64,000 nucleotides of DNA from positions 310,001-374,000 of the forward strand of contig NZ_BMRY01000005.1 in assembly GCF_014648875.1 (NCBI RefSeq), read 5' to 3'. The notes under the pieces were generated by a model. It was not told the DNA's origin. It searched no databases and worked only from the letters and a program-made list of their open reading frames with translations. Positions 41,226 through 48,426 of this stretch are shown piece by piece. Position 1 is the stretch's first letter. Every line of letters starts with the position of its first letter. The DNA is from Streptomyces parvus (lineage in GTDB: Bacteria > Actinomycetota > Actinomycetes > Streptomycetales > Streptomycetaceae). A program made the translations under genes and the position numbers.

Positions 41226-41366
41226 TCAGAAACACGGTTCGCTCACCGTCAGGAGGTGACCGCGGCTGGTCGCAACGCACAGCACGTCCCGCAAATCCCC
41301 CGTCAGTTCCTTCACCAATACCGGTTCGTCACCGTGAGGGCCTGCAACTCCGCGAGCTTCAGGCAT
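41226..41366 (-). CDS. 46-aa hypothetical protein coupled to the upstream HTH-like gene
   Basis: A small frame with ATG at 41366 overlapping the stop of the preceding leftward gene by 8 bases. The product (starting MPEARGVAGPHGDEPVLVKE and including RDVLCVATSRGHLLTVSE) has natural composition and no low-complexity bias. Short proteins containing such an RDVLCVATSRGHLL block occur, as far as I recall, beside HTH genes in Streptomyces elements. No function can be assigned. Confidence 0.45.
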   Translation of the reverse strand: MPEARGVAGPHGDEPVLVKELTGDLRDVLCVATSRGHLLTVSEPCF

Positions 41367-41811
41367 CCCGGTCGTAAGCAGCAACCATGGCCAACGCCTC
41401 CTCGGAAGGATCAAGCGCCACGACCTCCTTCGCGAGCTGCAATGCATCCTGCTGCGCCGTCCGCTTGAGGCTCAGGGCGTCGGCCATCTGCTCGATGAGC
41501 GGCAAGTCCTCCGTGTGGACACCTCGAAGAATCAAGAGGAGCGACCGCAAGCGCTCGGGCACCTTGTCATCCGGTCGCACCCCGCACCACTGCTCGGCGA
41601 CCATCTCCGCGACCCGGCGCTCTGGCACCTCCAAAGCCTTGGCCAGATAAGGGAACAGGGCCGGCTTCGGCGGATCTTCGATCTCCTCCCACCGCACCTT
41701 GTTCCACCAGGTCACCGACCGCATGAAATCGCAGTCAGCGGCCATCTCTTGGTACGTCTTGCCGTGCATGCTGTTGAGCCGGCGCACCCGCTCGCTGAAT
41801 ACGTTGCCCAT
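41359..41811 (-). CDS. Putative XRE-like regulator of the element
   Basis: A 150-aa protein. The N terminus FSERVRRLNSMHGKTYQEMA and KALEVPERRVAEMVAEQWCG look like a degenerate helix-turn-helix. The C-terminal half is helical (LPLIEQMADALSLKRTAQQD). Similar proteins sit near element ends and control maintenance genes, but the family is not certain. The ATG at 41811 lacks a strong ribosome site. It converges with the cargo operon from the right. Confidence 0.6.
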   Translation of the reverse strand: MGNVFSERVRRLNSMHGKTYQEMAADCDFMRSVTWWNKVRWEEIEDPPKPALFPYLAKALEVPERRVAEMVAEQWCGVRPDDKVPERLRSLLLILRGVHTEDLPLIEQMADALSLKRTAQQDALQLAKEVVALDPSEEALAMVAAYDRDA

Positions 41812-42575
41812 GACGGGAGCATCATCTCAAAAACACAAACTGTCAACTCCCGCTGATGAGAGTGTTGTTGCGTCGCGCGCTTTCTGCTGGCGGCCTCCGC
41901 ATCGGTGGTGCGCACGAGCCCATGGCCAGCACCCACACCTCAGGCCACCGATCGGGCAATCCGCCCAATTCGCCCCGCCCTCTAGCGCCGTACAGATCCG
42001 CCAGGACACTACGTGTCGAATCCGTGTCGCAGTTCTACTGGCAAGCAGCTCAGCTGAAGAAGCCACAAGTCAAAAGGAGGACGGGACGCAGCCACAGAGC
42101 GTCTTCGAAGCGCTTGGTCGAGCACCAGTTGAGCTGTTTCGGGATGAAGAGGTCATGCCGGAAATGTGCCAGATCGTGCGGGGGCCCACGGGGAACACCG
42201 GGCACCGAGTCGGCGGTCAACCAGGACGCCAGCACCTCTTAGCCGCAGGTCAGCGCGACAACCAGTACCGGAGCACACAAGCTTCCCAAGCTGAGGGCTC
42301 GCACGTCGTCGTCACGGATCGGTCGTCAGAACTTGCTCTGGTCGACGACACAAGCCGGTAGCGTGGCTGAGGCCGGCGGGGGTGCAGCGAGGCACACGCG
42401 TGCGTGGTCGGTCGGCGCAGCCACCATCGTGGCTGACTGTCGTCGGCTGAGGTTCGTGCCACTGTCGTGCCAGATGCAGGGGTCAGTCACGGTCAACGGT
42501 GGTGTCTCACGGTCGAGTTCTCGGCAGCCTGACCAGGTATCGAAGCCCCAGCTCAGCGGCAGGATCCCCCGGCCT
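41812..42575. other. Right end of the element, no supported gene
   Basis: About 760 bases between the XRE-like gene and attR. Open frames on both strands have atypical composition and no ribosome sites. Base composition is intermediate between cargo and host. No repeat or RNA gene was recognised. It may contain degraded genes or attachment-site accessory sequences. Confidence 0.5.
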
Positions 42576-42620
42576 CTCTCCTAAAGCGGGTGTCGCAGGT
42601 TCGAATCCTGCCGGGGGCAC
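42576..42620. repeat. attR core (45-bp direct repeat, copy 2)
   Basis: Exact copy of 23927-23971 lacking the 5' half of the tRNA, so it is not a functional tRNA. It marks the right boundary of the element. Chromosomal DNA resumes with a small CCTGGGGG/CCTCCAGG hairpin that was probably the original tRNA terminator. Confidence 0.93.
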
Positions 42621-42767
42621 ACATGCAAGCGAGCTGACCTGGGGGTTCCCCTCCAGGAAGGCGCTTCGGCCGTCGGCTTCACTCGACGGAGTGGAGTCGG
42701 CCGCCCGCGGGGGAATGTCGCCCTCGCCCTGCTTCGGTTCCGCGTCGGCCTGCCGAACGATGAGCGC

Positions 42768-43376
42768 ATGTCACTCCACACTCTGCGCTCCCTGACCCGC
42801 CGTGCGATTCCCGCGCTGCTGGTCGCCCAGGCCGCCTTCCTGCCCCTCCAGTCCGCCGCTGCCGCCGGGCACGTGGCGCAGCCCTGCCGGTCGTCCGCCG
42901 AGTGCGGTTCGGTGATCGTCGCCCCCGTCTCCCAGGCGGCTCCGGACGACGGTGACTGCACCAGCCCGGAGCCGGTCGTGTGCCTGATCCGGAGCAAGAC
43001 CCCGGCGGAGCGCGAGGTCGCGCGTGATCAGCGGATGCACTACCACGACCTTCTCGAAGAGATGGAGCGTGCGGAGTGCGCCATGCGCGCCGAAGGGCGT
43101 TCGGAGGAGGACATCGCCCGCGCTCTGGTGCAGATGCGCAACGACGCCAAGGACGTCGTCCGGGCCGGGATGACCCCGGAGCAGGTCGCGGAGCTGGAGG
43201 CGCGCAACGAGAAGAAGTACGGCAACCCGCTCGGTCCGACGGCGGATCAGCTCTATCTGAAGTACGGCTCCTGGGAGAAGGTCACCGAAGCCGCCAAGCG
43301 GTCGAGCGCGGCCGTGGACCGCGAACTCGGTCTGGAGTTCCGTCACTGCTCGTGCGACGTGCTCCAGGCCGCCTGA
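42768..43376 (+). CDS. Secreted hypothetical protein
   Basis: A 202-aa protein with a clear Sec signal (SLTRRAIPALLVAQAAFLPL, then QSAAAAGHV). The mature part has several Cys (QPCRSSAECGS, DDGDCTS, VVCLIRS, CSCDVLQAA), suggesting disulfides, and a charged helical middle (DLLEEMERAECAMRAEGRSE, TPEQVAELEARNEKKYGNPL). No known domain. First chromosomal gene right of the element; start at ATG 42768 just before the signal. Confidence 0.65.
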   Translation: MSLHTLRSLTRRAIPALLVAQAAFLPLQSAAAAGHVAQPCRSSAECGSVIVAPVSQAAPDDGDCTSPEPVVCLIRSKTPAEREVARDQRMHYHDLLEEMERAECAMRAEGRSEEDIARALVQMRNDAKDVVRAGMTPEQVAELEARNEKKYGNPLGPTADQLYLKYGSWEKVTEAAKRSSAAVDRELGLEFRHCSCDVLQAA

Positions 43377-43418
43377 TCCGACCGCACCGCCCGTGGCCGT
43401 ACGGGGGATCGGGCCCTG

Positions 43419-44273
43419 CTAGGTGACGATCTCCCCGATCACATGCGCCGCGATCCGTGCCATCACCGGGTTCGACTCCCGGTAGTGGGCCAGCTCCAGC
43501 AGGGCGATGGACAGCGCCCAGCCCCTCCCCCGCGCCCACGTGGCGTCGTCGGCCGCCACCGCCGTACGGAACGTCTGCCTGGCCCCCGCCGTCAGCAGGT
43601 ACCAGGCCGCGATCAGGTCGACGGCCGGGTCGGCCAGGCCCGTGCAGCCGAAGTCGATGACCGCGGCGAGGCGGCCGTCCGCGACCAGGACGTTGCCCGG
43701 CTGGAGGTCCCCGTGCACCCAGACGGGGGCGGCCGTGAAGGGCGGGGCGGACAGGGAGTCCTTCCACGCCGCGGCGACCGCCTCCGCGTCCACCACCCCG
43801 CCCAGGGTCGCCAGCGCCTCCCGCGTCGCGGCGTCGCGGGAGGCCAGGGGCTCACTGCGGTACGCGGGCGGGGCGTCCTCCGGGGCGATCCGGCGGAGCG
43901 CCAGCACGAACTCCGCCAGGTCCGCCGCCAGGAGGTCCGAGGACGAGGCGGCGTCGCCGGGACGCGGGTTCGTGCCCTCCAGCCAGGTGCAGACCGACCA
44001 GGGGCGGGGGAACGTCTTGTCCGGGGCCCCCTGGGCGAGCGGGAGCGGTACCGGGAACGGCAGTTGCCCGGCCAGGCGCGGCAGCCAGCGGTGCTCCGTC
44101 GCCACGTCCGCCGCGCTGCCCTCGGTACGGGGCAGCCGTACGGCCTTGTCGGCGCCCAGGCGGTAGATCGCGTTCGCCGTCCCGCTCGCGCCGACCGCCT
44201 CCACGGGCAGGTCCGCCCACTGCGGGAACTGGGCGGCGATCAGGCCGTGCACGAGGGACGGTTCAACGATCAT
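43419..44273 (-). CDS. Aminoglycoside phosphotransferase (APH) family protein
   Basis: A 284-aa kinase of the APH/ChoK fold. The N lobe has SGTANAIYRLGADKAVRLPR (nucleotide-binding Lys region), the catalytic loop is VWVHGDLQPGNVLV, and the metal-binding segment is AAVIDFGCTGLADPAVDLIA. All catalytic residues are intact. Family members phosphorylate aminoglycosides, macrolides or metabolites; the substrate cannot be read here. The ATG at 44273 lacks a good ribosome site. It diverges from an ATP-grasp gene. Confidence 0.85.
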   Translation of the reverse strand: MIVEPSLVHGLIAAQFPQWADLPVEAVGASGTANAIYRLGADKAVRLPRTEGSAADVATEHRWLPRLAGQLPFPVPLPLAQGAPDKTFPRPWSVCTWLEGTNPRPGDAASSSDLLAADLAEFVLALRRIAPEDAPPAYRSEPLASRDAATREALATLGGVVDAEAVAAAWKDSLSAPPFTAAPVWVHGDLQPGNVLVADGRLAAVIDFGCTGLADPAVDLIAAWYLLTAGARQTFRTAVAADDATWARGRGWALSIALLELAHYRESNPVMARIAAHVIGEIVT

Positions 44274-44430
44274 GCGGTGATCGAACCAGGTGACCCCGGG
44301 GCCGCACAACGCAGCGGGCGCGGTTCCACCCGATACCTCCCGGTGGGCCGCCCCCTCCTGTCCCCGCAGCGCGTCACTCCGTTCGAAAATCGGTGCGGCG
44401 CCGCGCATCCGTACGAGAGGATCTGCGGCC

Positions 44431-45228
44431 ATGACGTATCCATCGCGCACCCTCGTACTTCCGCCCCAACTCACCGTCTCCGCACGGAGGTTACGCACCA
44501 CCGCGCTGCGGCGCGGGCTGCGGGTCGTGGAGGCGGCGGCCTCCGCCGTGTCCGAGGGGCCGGGGAGACCGGGGTGGGCGGCGGGGGCCGAGGGCGAGGC
44601 GCACGCCGTGCATGTGCACGCCGGGCCCACCTTCGCCGACGTCGTCGCCCCCGCGCTCGGTATCGCCCTCCTGGAGGCCCCCGCCGACTGGCTCGCCCGG
44701 CTCCCGCGCGCGCTCACGCAACGGGAGGTCCGGGCGATGCCCATCGGCGAGGCGTACCGGCTGCGTCGCCCCGCCTTCGTCAAGTCGCCGAACGAAAAGG
44801 GCATTTCGGCGCTGGTGTACGCGGACGGGTCCCGGCTGCCCGGACCGGATGCCGTGGACCCGGCCACCGTGGTGCTGGTGAGCGACGTGATGACCTTCGC
44901 CGTCGAGTACCGGCTCTTCCTCCTCGACGGGGCCGTCCACACGGCCTCGCAGTACGCCGAGGCCGGCCGGCTCCGGCTCGGGCCGCCGACCGCTGCCGCG
45001 CTCGCCTTCGGGCGCGAAGTGCTCGCGGCCGCCGGGGACGCACTGCCCTCTGCGGTCGTCGTCGACGTCGGGCGGGACACCGAGGGGCGATGGGCCGTGA
45101 TCGAGGCCAACGCGGCCTGGGCCAGCGGGTGTTACGAGGCCGACCCCGACCGCGCCCTCGACACCGTCCTCCGTGCCGCCGGACCCGTCACGGACCTGTT
45201 GCCGAACGACCGTGCCTTCGTGCGGTAG
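44431..45228 (+). CDS. ATP-grasp domain protein
   Basis: A 265-aa protein resembling small ATP-grasp ligases (DUF4343-like). Visible are FVKSPNEKGISALVYA, SDVMTFAVEYRLFLLDGAVH (substrate/ATP strand) and the metal-binding end AVVVDVGRDTEGRWAVIEAN followed by AAWASGCYE. Such enzymes join an acid and an amine or ribosomal peptide using ATP; the substrate is unknown. The ATG at 44431 has GAGAGG 10 bases upstream. It is divergent from the APH gene. Confidence 0.72.
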   Translation: MTYPSRTLVLPPQLTVSARRLRTTALRRGLRVVEAAASAVSEGPGRPGWAAGAEGEAHAVHVHAGPTFADVVAPALGIALLEAPADWLARLPRALTQREVRAMPIGEAYRLRRPAFVKSPNEKGISALVYADGSRLPGPDAVDPATVVLVSDVMTFAVEYRLFLLDGAVHTASQYAEAGRLRLGPPTAAALAFGREVLAAAGDALPSAVVVDVGRDTEGRWAVIEANAAWASGCYEADPDRALDTVLRAAGPVTDLLPNDRAFVR

Positions 45229-45276
45229 GCCGGTGGGGCGGTGGGTCCATGTCCGCGAGCCGCCCGCGTAGTGGGC

Positions 45277-46185
45277 TCAGTGGCAGGACGCCCTCATCTG
45301 CGCCGCCGCGTGATGCGCGCCGACCCGCCGCGCGTCGCCCCAGTCCCGGCCCCGGTCGATGAGCTGGACCGCGAAGACGTCCCCCTTGACCGGATAGCTG
45401 CGCACCGGGACCTCGCTCCCCCGGTGCTCCGTCTGGAGCACCGCGAAACCCGTGTACGCGGAGTCCGCGTCGTCCGGGTCCGAGAGCACCCGGTAGACGG
45501 TCGGCTCCCCCGCGGCGTCGCGGGGGCGGCCGCTGTCGGGGACGAAGACGGTCAGCGCGCACTCGCTGAAGCCCCGGCCCAGGTGCCAGGACCAGGTGGC
45601 CGTGGAGCCCCGGTCCTCCGTCGGGCTCCCCGACATCGGGATCGCGCTGAACCGGCCGTCGCACCCGTCGCCGTCGAAGCCGCCGTTCTCGACCGTGTAC
45701 CAGCCGGCGTCACCGCTCTCGAAACGGCCGCGCTCCTTGTACGTACCCGTCGCACAGCCGGGGCCCGCCCACTGCGTGAAGCGGCCGCCGCCCGCCGGGG
45801 GTTTCGACGAGGGGGCGGGGGCGTCCGGGGTGCCCGGGGCTTCCGTGCCCGGGCCGGGGACGATCCTCGTGGGCGCCGCGCCGCCGATCCGGTCAGGGAC
45901 CGCGCCCGCCCGGCCCGCCGCGTCCGTACGGCTGCCGCCGCCGGCCGGGACCAGCAGCGAGGCGACGGTGACCAGGCCTCCGGCGGCCACCACGACGCCT
46001 GCCGCAAGCAGGGCCTTGCGCCGGCGCGGCAGCGCGGATAGGCGGCCCGCCAGCGTCTCGCGCGCGACCCAGGAATCGTCCACACCGTCCGTACGGGACG
46101 CCCCCGCCCCGCAGCCGGGGCAGATCATTCCGGGCAGCGGTCCCCGGCGCCCGCCGCCGCAGTACTGGCACCTCGTGGACTTCAT
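45277..46185 (-). CDS. Zinc-ribbon membrane protein with extracellular domain
   Basis: A 302-aa protein. The cytoplasmic N terminus has two CxxC knuckles (RCQYCGGG, MICPGCGAG), a zinc ribbon. One membrane helix (ALLAAGVVVAAGGLVTVASL), a Pro/Ala-rich linker and an extracellular beta-rich domain containing AGPGCATGTYKERGRFES, CDGRFSAIPMSG and ATWSWHLGRGFSECALTVFV follow. The layout is of a membrane-anchored ligand-binding or adhesion protein; no enzyme motif. ATG 46185 has AAGGTG 9 bases upstream. It follows the polytopic protein gene by 96 bases on the same strand. Confidence 0.65.
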   Translation of the reverse strand: MKSTRCQYCGGGRRGPLPGMICPGCGAGASRTDGVDDSWVARETLAGRLSALPRRRKALLAAGVVVAAGGLVTVASLLVPAGGGSRTDAAGRAGAVPDRIGGAAPTRIVPGPGTEAPGTPDAPAPSSKPPAGGGRFTQWAGPGCATGTYKERGRFESGDAGWYTVENGGFDGDGCDGRFSAIPMSGSPTEDRGSTATWSWHLGRGFSECALTVFVPDSGRPRDAAGEPTVYRVLSDPDDADSAYTGFAVLQTEHRGSEVPVRSYPVKGDVFAVQLIDRGRDWGDARRVGAHHAAAQMRASCH

Positions 46186-46281
46186 GGCAGAACACCTTGC
46201 CAGGGCGCCGCCCGCAGAGGGAGATCCCGCACCCGATGGCCCGTACACGGGACGGGCCCGAAGGGGAGGGGGGAGGGCCCG

Positions 46282-48228
46282 TCAGCTCAGTTCCTCCGGG
46301 CACGGTGTGCCCGGCTGGAGCTGGTACGGGGCCGCCAGCCGGTACGTGCCCGGCCGCGGCGCGAGCAGTTCGGTCCACTCGTCGCCGTACGGGCCCTCCT
46401 CGACCTTGTTCAGGCAGCCGTGGGTGTTGAGATACGTCTTCGGCGCGGTGTCGTCCAGCTGCGACCGTTCCTTGGACTCCTCGGTCTCCAGCGGGCGTTC
46501 CACGCTCTTGCCGTCCTCGTCGACGAGCGCGAGCCAGCGGGTGTACGGGATCCGGATCAGCACCCGGCCCGCCGACTTCACCGTGATCGTCAGCTCGTCC
46601 GCGCCCGCCCGCTCCACCGTCGCCGGCGGATCGGCGAGCGGCACCGGGTCCAGCACCCGGAAGAGCTTCCAGTTCGCGTCGCCCCAGATCTGGCGCAGGT
46701 ATGGCTGCCCCTGTTCGACCAGTTCCGCCTCCTGGACCGCCCCGTTGTCCGGCCGGTCCTTGGGCAGCACCACATAGTGCACGGCCCAGCGGTCCAGCCA
46801 CTCCCGGTAGTTCACCGGGTCGAGAGTGTCGTCGTAGAAGAGCGGGTTGCGCTTCATGTCCGCCTGGCGGTTCCAGCCGCGCGCCAGGTTGACGTACGGG
46901 GCGAGCGCCGACGATTCGCGGTGACTGCTCGCGGGCACCACCTCGACCCGGCCGCGCTCCGCCTCCACCTGCTGGAGCTGGTTGATCAGCGGGGCCAGTT
47001 CGCGGTTCCAGGAAGCTTCGGGCGCGGTCCGGACGATGTCGTCGACGCCCTTGAAGCCGATCCAGAAGTTCAGGCCCACGAAGGCCAGCACCAGGGCGTA
47101 CCAGCGGCGGCTGCGCGGCACGGTGTACGGCAGGGCGGCGAGCAGCGCCACCCCGGCGAACAGCATCGCCATGCGCGTGATGTTCGAACCGATCTGCGAG
47201 TCGATGACGTACGTGAGGAGCGTCCCGAGTCCGTAGACGGCGGCGGCGGTGCGGACCGTGCTCCAGTCGCGCGGTACGAGGACGAAGACCAGCACCGCGA
47301 AGAGGAACGGCAGCGACAGCGTCCCGAGCGACATCGGCTGCGTACCCGAGAAGGGGAACAGCCAGGCGGAGAGCCCCACCACCGCCACCGGGGCGAGGCC
47401 GATGGCGTACGCGCCGGGTCGTCGTTTGTGCAGGAACAGCGCCGCCGCGACGACGCCCAGGAAGAGTCCGGCGACCGGGCTGGACGCGGTAGCGAGCCCG
47501 GCGAGCGGGGCGGCGACGGCGGCCTTGGCCCACCGCTTGTACCGCCACCGGTAGGGCCAGCAGAACACCGCGGCCACCGCGCCGACGGCGAACATCATGC
47601 CGAGCCCGAACGTCACCCGGCCCGACAGCGCGTTGCACAGGAACGCGAAGACCCCGGCGAGCGAGCAGGCCAGCGGATTGCGGACGGCCGGGACCCGCAC
47701 CAGGATCAGCGCGGTCAGCCCGGAGGAGACCGTACCGACGATCATCATCGTCGTCCGGACGCCGAGCAGCGACATCAGGTAGGGCGAGACCACGCTGTAC
47801 GAGACGGGGTGCATGCCCCCGTACCAGGCCAGGTTGTACGCGGTGCCGGGGTGCCGGCCGACGAACTCGGCCCAGGCGTCCTGCGCGGCGATGTCCCCGC
47901 CGGTGTTGGCGAAGAAGAAGAACCAGAGGAGGTGGAGCACGGCGGCGGCCGCCGTCGCGATGGTGACGGGGTGACGCAGCAGCCGGCGGGCCCGGGCGTG
48001 CGGCGTCTCGGCGGCCACGACGGCCTCGGCGGATCCCTCGCGCCTGCCCTCGTTCTCGCGCCCGCCCTCGCGCTCGCGCCCGCCCTCGTTCTCGGACGAG
48101 GCTGCGGCGGCATCCTCGGCGGGAGACTCCGGAAGGCGGGGCGACGGCACGCGCACGTGCAGGGCGTCGCCCCCGGCACCGGTGGTCCCGTCCGCCTCGC
48201 GGCCGGGCTTCGGCTCCGCGGTGGTCAC
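46282..48228 (-). CDS. Large polytopic membrane protein (GT-C-like)
   Basis: A 648-aa protein with a ~85-residue charged cytoplasmic leader including GGREREGGRENEGRREG. About 11-12 hydrophobic helices follow, then a ~250-residue extracytoplasmic tail. The loop after the first helix (NTGGDIAAQDAWAEFVGRHP) contains acidic residues like the catalytic loop of GT-C glycosyltransferases. The tail (LDRWAVHYVVLPKD, RVLIRIPYTRWLALVDEDGK) looks like a sugar-polymer-related domain. Such proteins are often labelled MFS transporter, wrongly in my view. GTG 48228 has GGGGAG upstream. Function in cell-envelope glycan assembly is inferred. Confidence 0.6.
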   Translation of the reverse strand: MTTAEPKPGREADGTTGAGGDALHVRVPSPRLPESPAEDAAAASSENEGGREREGGRENEGRREGSAEAVVAAETPHARARRLLRHPVTIATAAAAVLHLLWFFFFANTGGDIAAQDAWAEFVGRHPGTAYNLAWYGGMHPVSYSVVSPYLMSLLGVRTTMMIVGTVSSGLTALILVRVPAVRNPLACSLAGVFAFLCNALSGRVTFGLGMMFAVGAVAAVFCWPYRWRYKRWAKAAVAAPLAGLATASSPVAGLFLGVVAAALFLHKRRPGAYAIGLAPVAVVGLSAWLFPFSGTQPMSLGTLSLPFLFAVLVFVLVPRDWSTVRTAAAVYGLGTLLTYVIDSQIGSNITRMAMLFAGVALLAALPYTVPRSRRWYALVLAFVGLNFWIGFKGVDDIVRTAPEASWNRELAPLINQLQQVEAERGRVEVVPASSHRESSALAPYVNLARGWNRQADMKRNPLFYDDTLDPVNYREWLDRWAVHYVVLPKDRPDNGAVQEAELVEQGQPYLRQIWGDANWKLFRVLDPVPLADPPATVERAGADELTITVKSAGRVLIRIPYTRWLALVDEDGKSVERPLETEESKERSQLDDTAPKTYLNTHGCLNKVEEGPYGDEWTELLAPRPGTYRLAAPYQLQPGTPCPEELS

Positions 48229-48362
48229 TACGGTTCTCCCCGTCCTCCGCCGGCCCCGTACCTCTGCGTACCTCTTGGTACGTCCTCAAGGACGCGTCCC
48301 GGCATCCTTGAGTTGTCCGGGGACGCTAACACGTACCTTCGGCACGCTTCTCTGTCATAAAC

Positions 48363-48412
48363 GGCCACCGGAGCGGTGGAGTGCGGGGCCCGCCCCCACC
48401 GCTCCGGTGGCC
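48363..48412. terminator. Terminator of the carboxypeptidase gene
   Basis: GGCCACCGGAGCGGTGG (48363-48379) and CCACCGCTCCGGTGGCC (48396-48412) are exact 17-bp reverse complements around a 16-base loop, 15 bases after the carboxypeptidase stop on the minus strand. Confidence 0.85.
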
Positions 48413-48426
48413 CAGCCTTCCGGCTC

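Larger units (their letters stand above)
23927..42620. mobile_element. Integrative and conjugative element (AICE, RepSA/FtsK-type) in tRNA-Arg
   Basis: An 18.6-kb element bounded by an exact 45-bp direct repeat of the tRNA-Arg(CCT) 3' half. It carries the full AICE set: tyrosine integrase and excisionase next to attL, a RepSA-like rolling-circle initiator, small Spd-type proteins and a single FtsK/TraB-like translocase for double-stranded DNA transfer. Accessory regulators and a four-gene AT-richer cargo operon follow. Backbone genes run leftwards, the cargo rightwards. No Pra or NUDIX (Pif) homologue of pSAM2 was recognised. Six copies of one 16-bp operator tie the backbone together. Confidence 0.92.

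Noticed and set aside
41699..42361. 220-aa open frame at the right end of the element
   Set aside because: No ribosome site, atypical composition and no recognisable domain.
42576..42648. Second tRNA-Arg gene
   Set aside because: Only the 3' half is present; the acceptor and D-arm 5' strands are missing, so it is attR.
46282..48228. MFS transporter call for the polytopic protein
   Set aside because: No MFS motif A and the long extracytoplasmic C-terminal tail fits GT-C-like proteins better.
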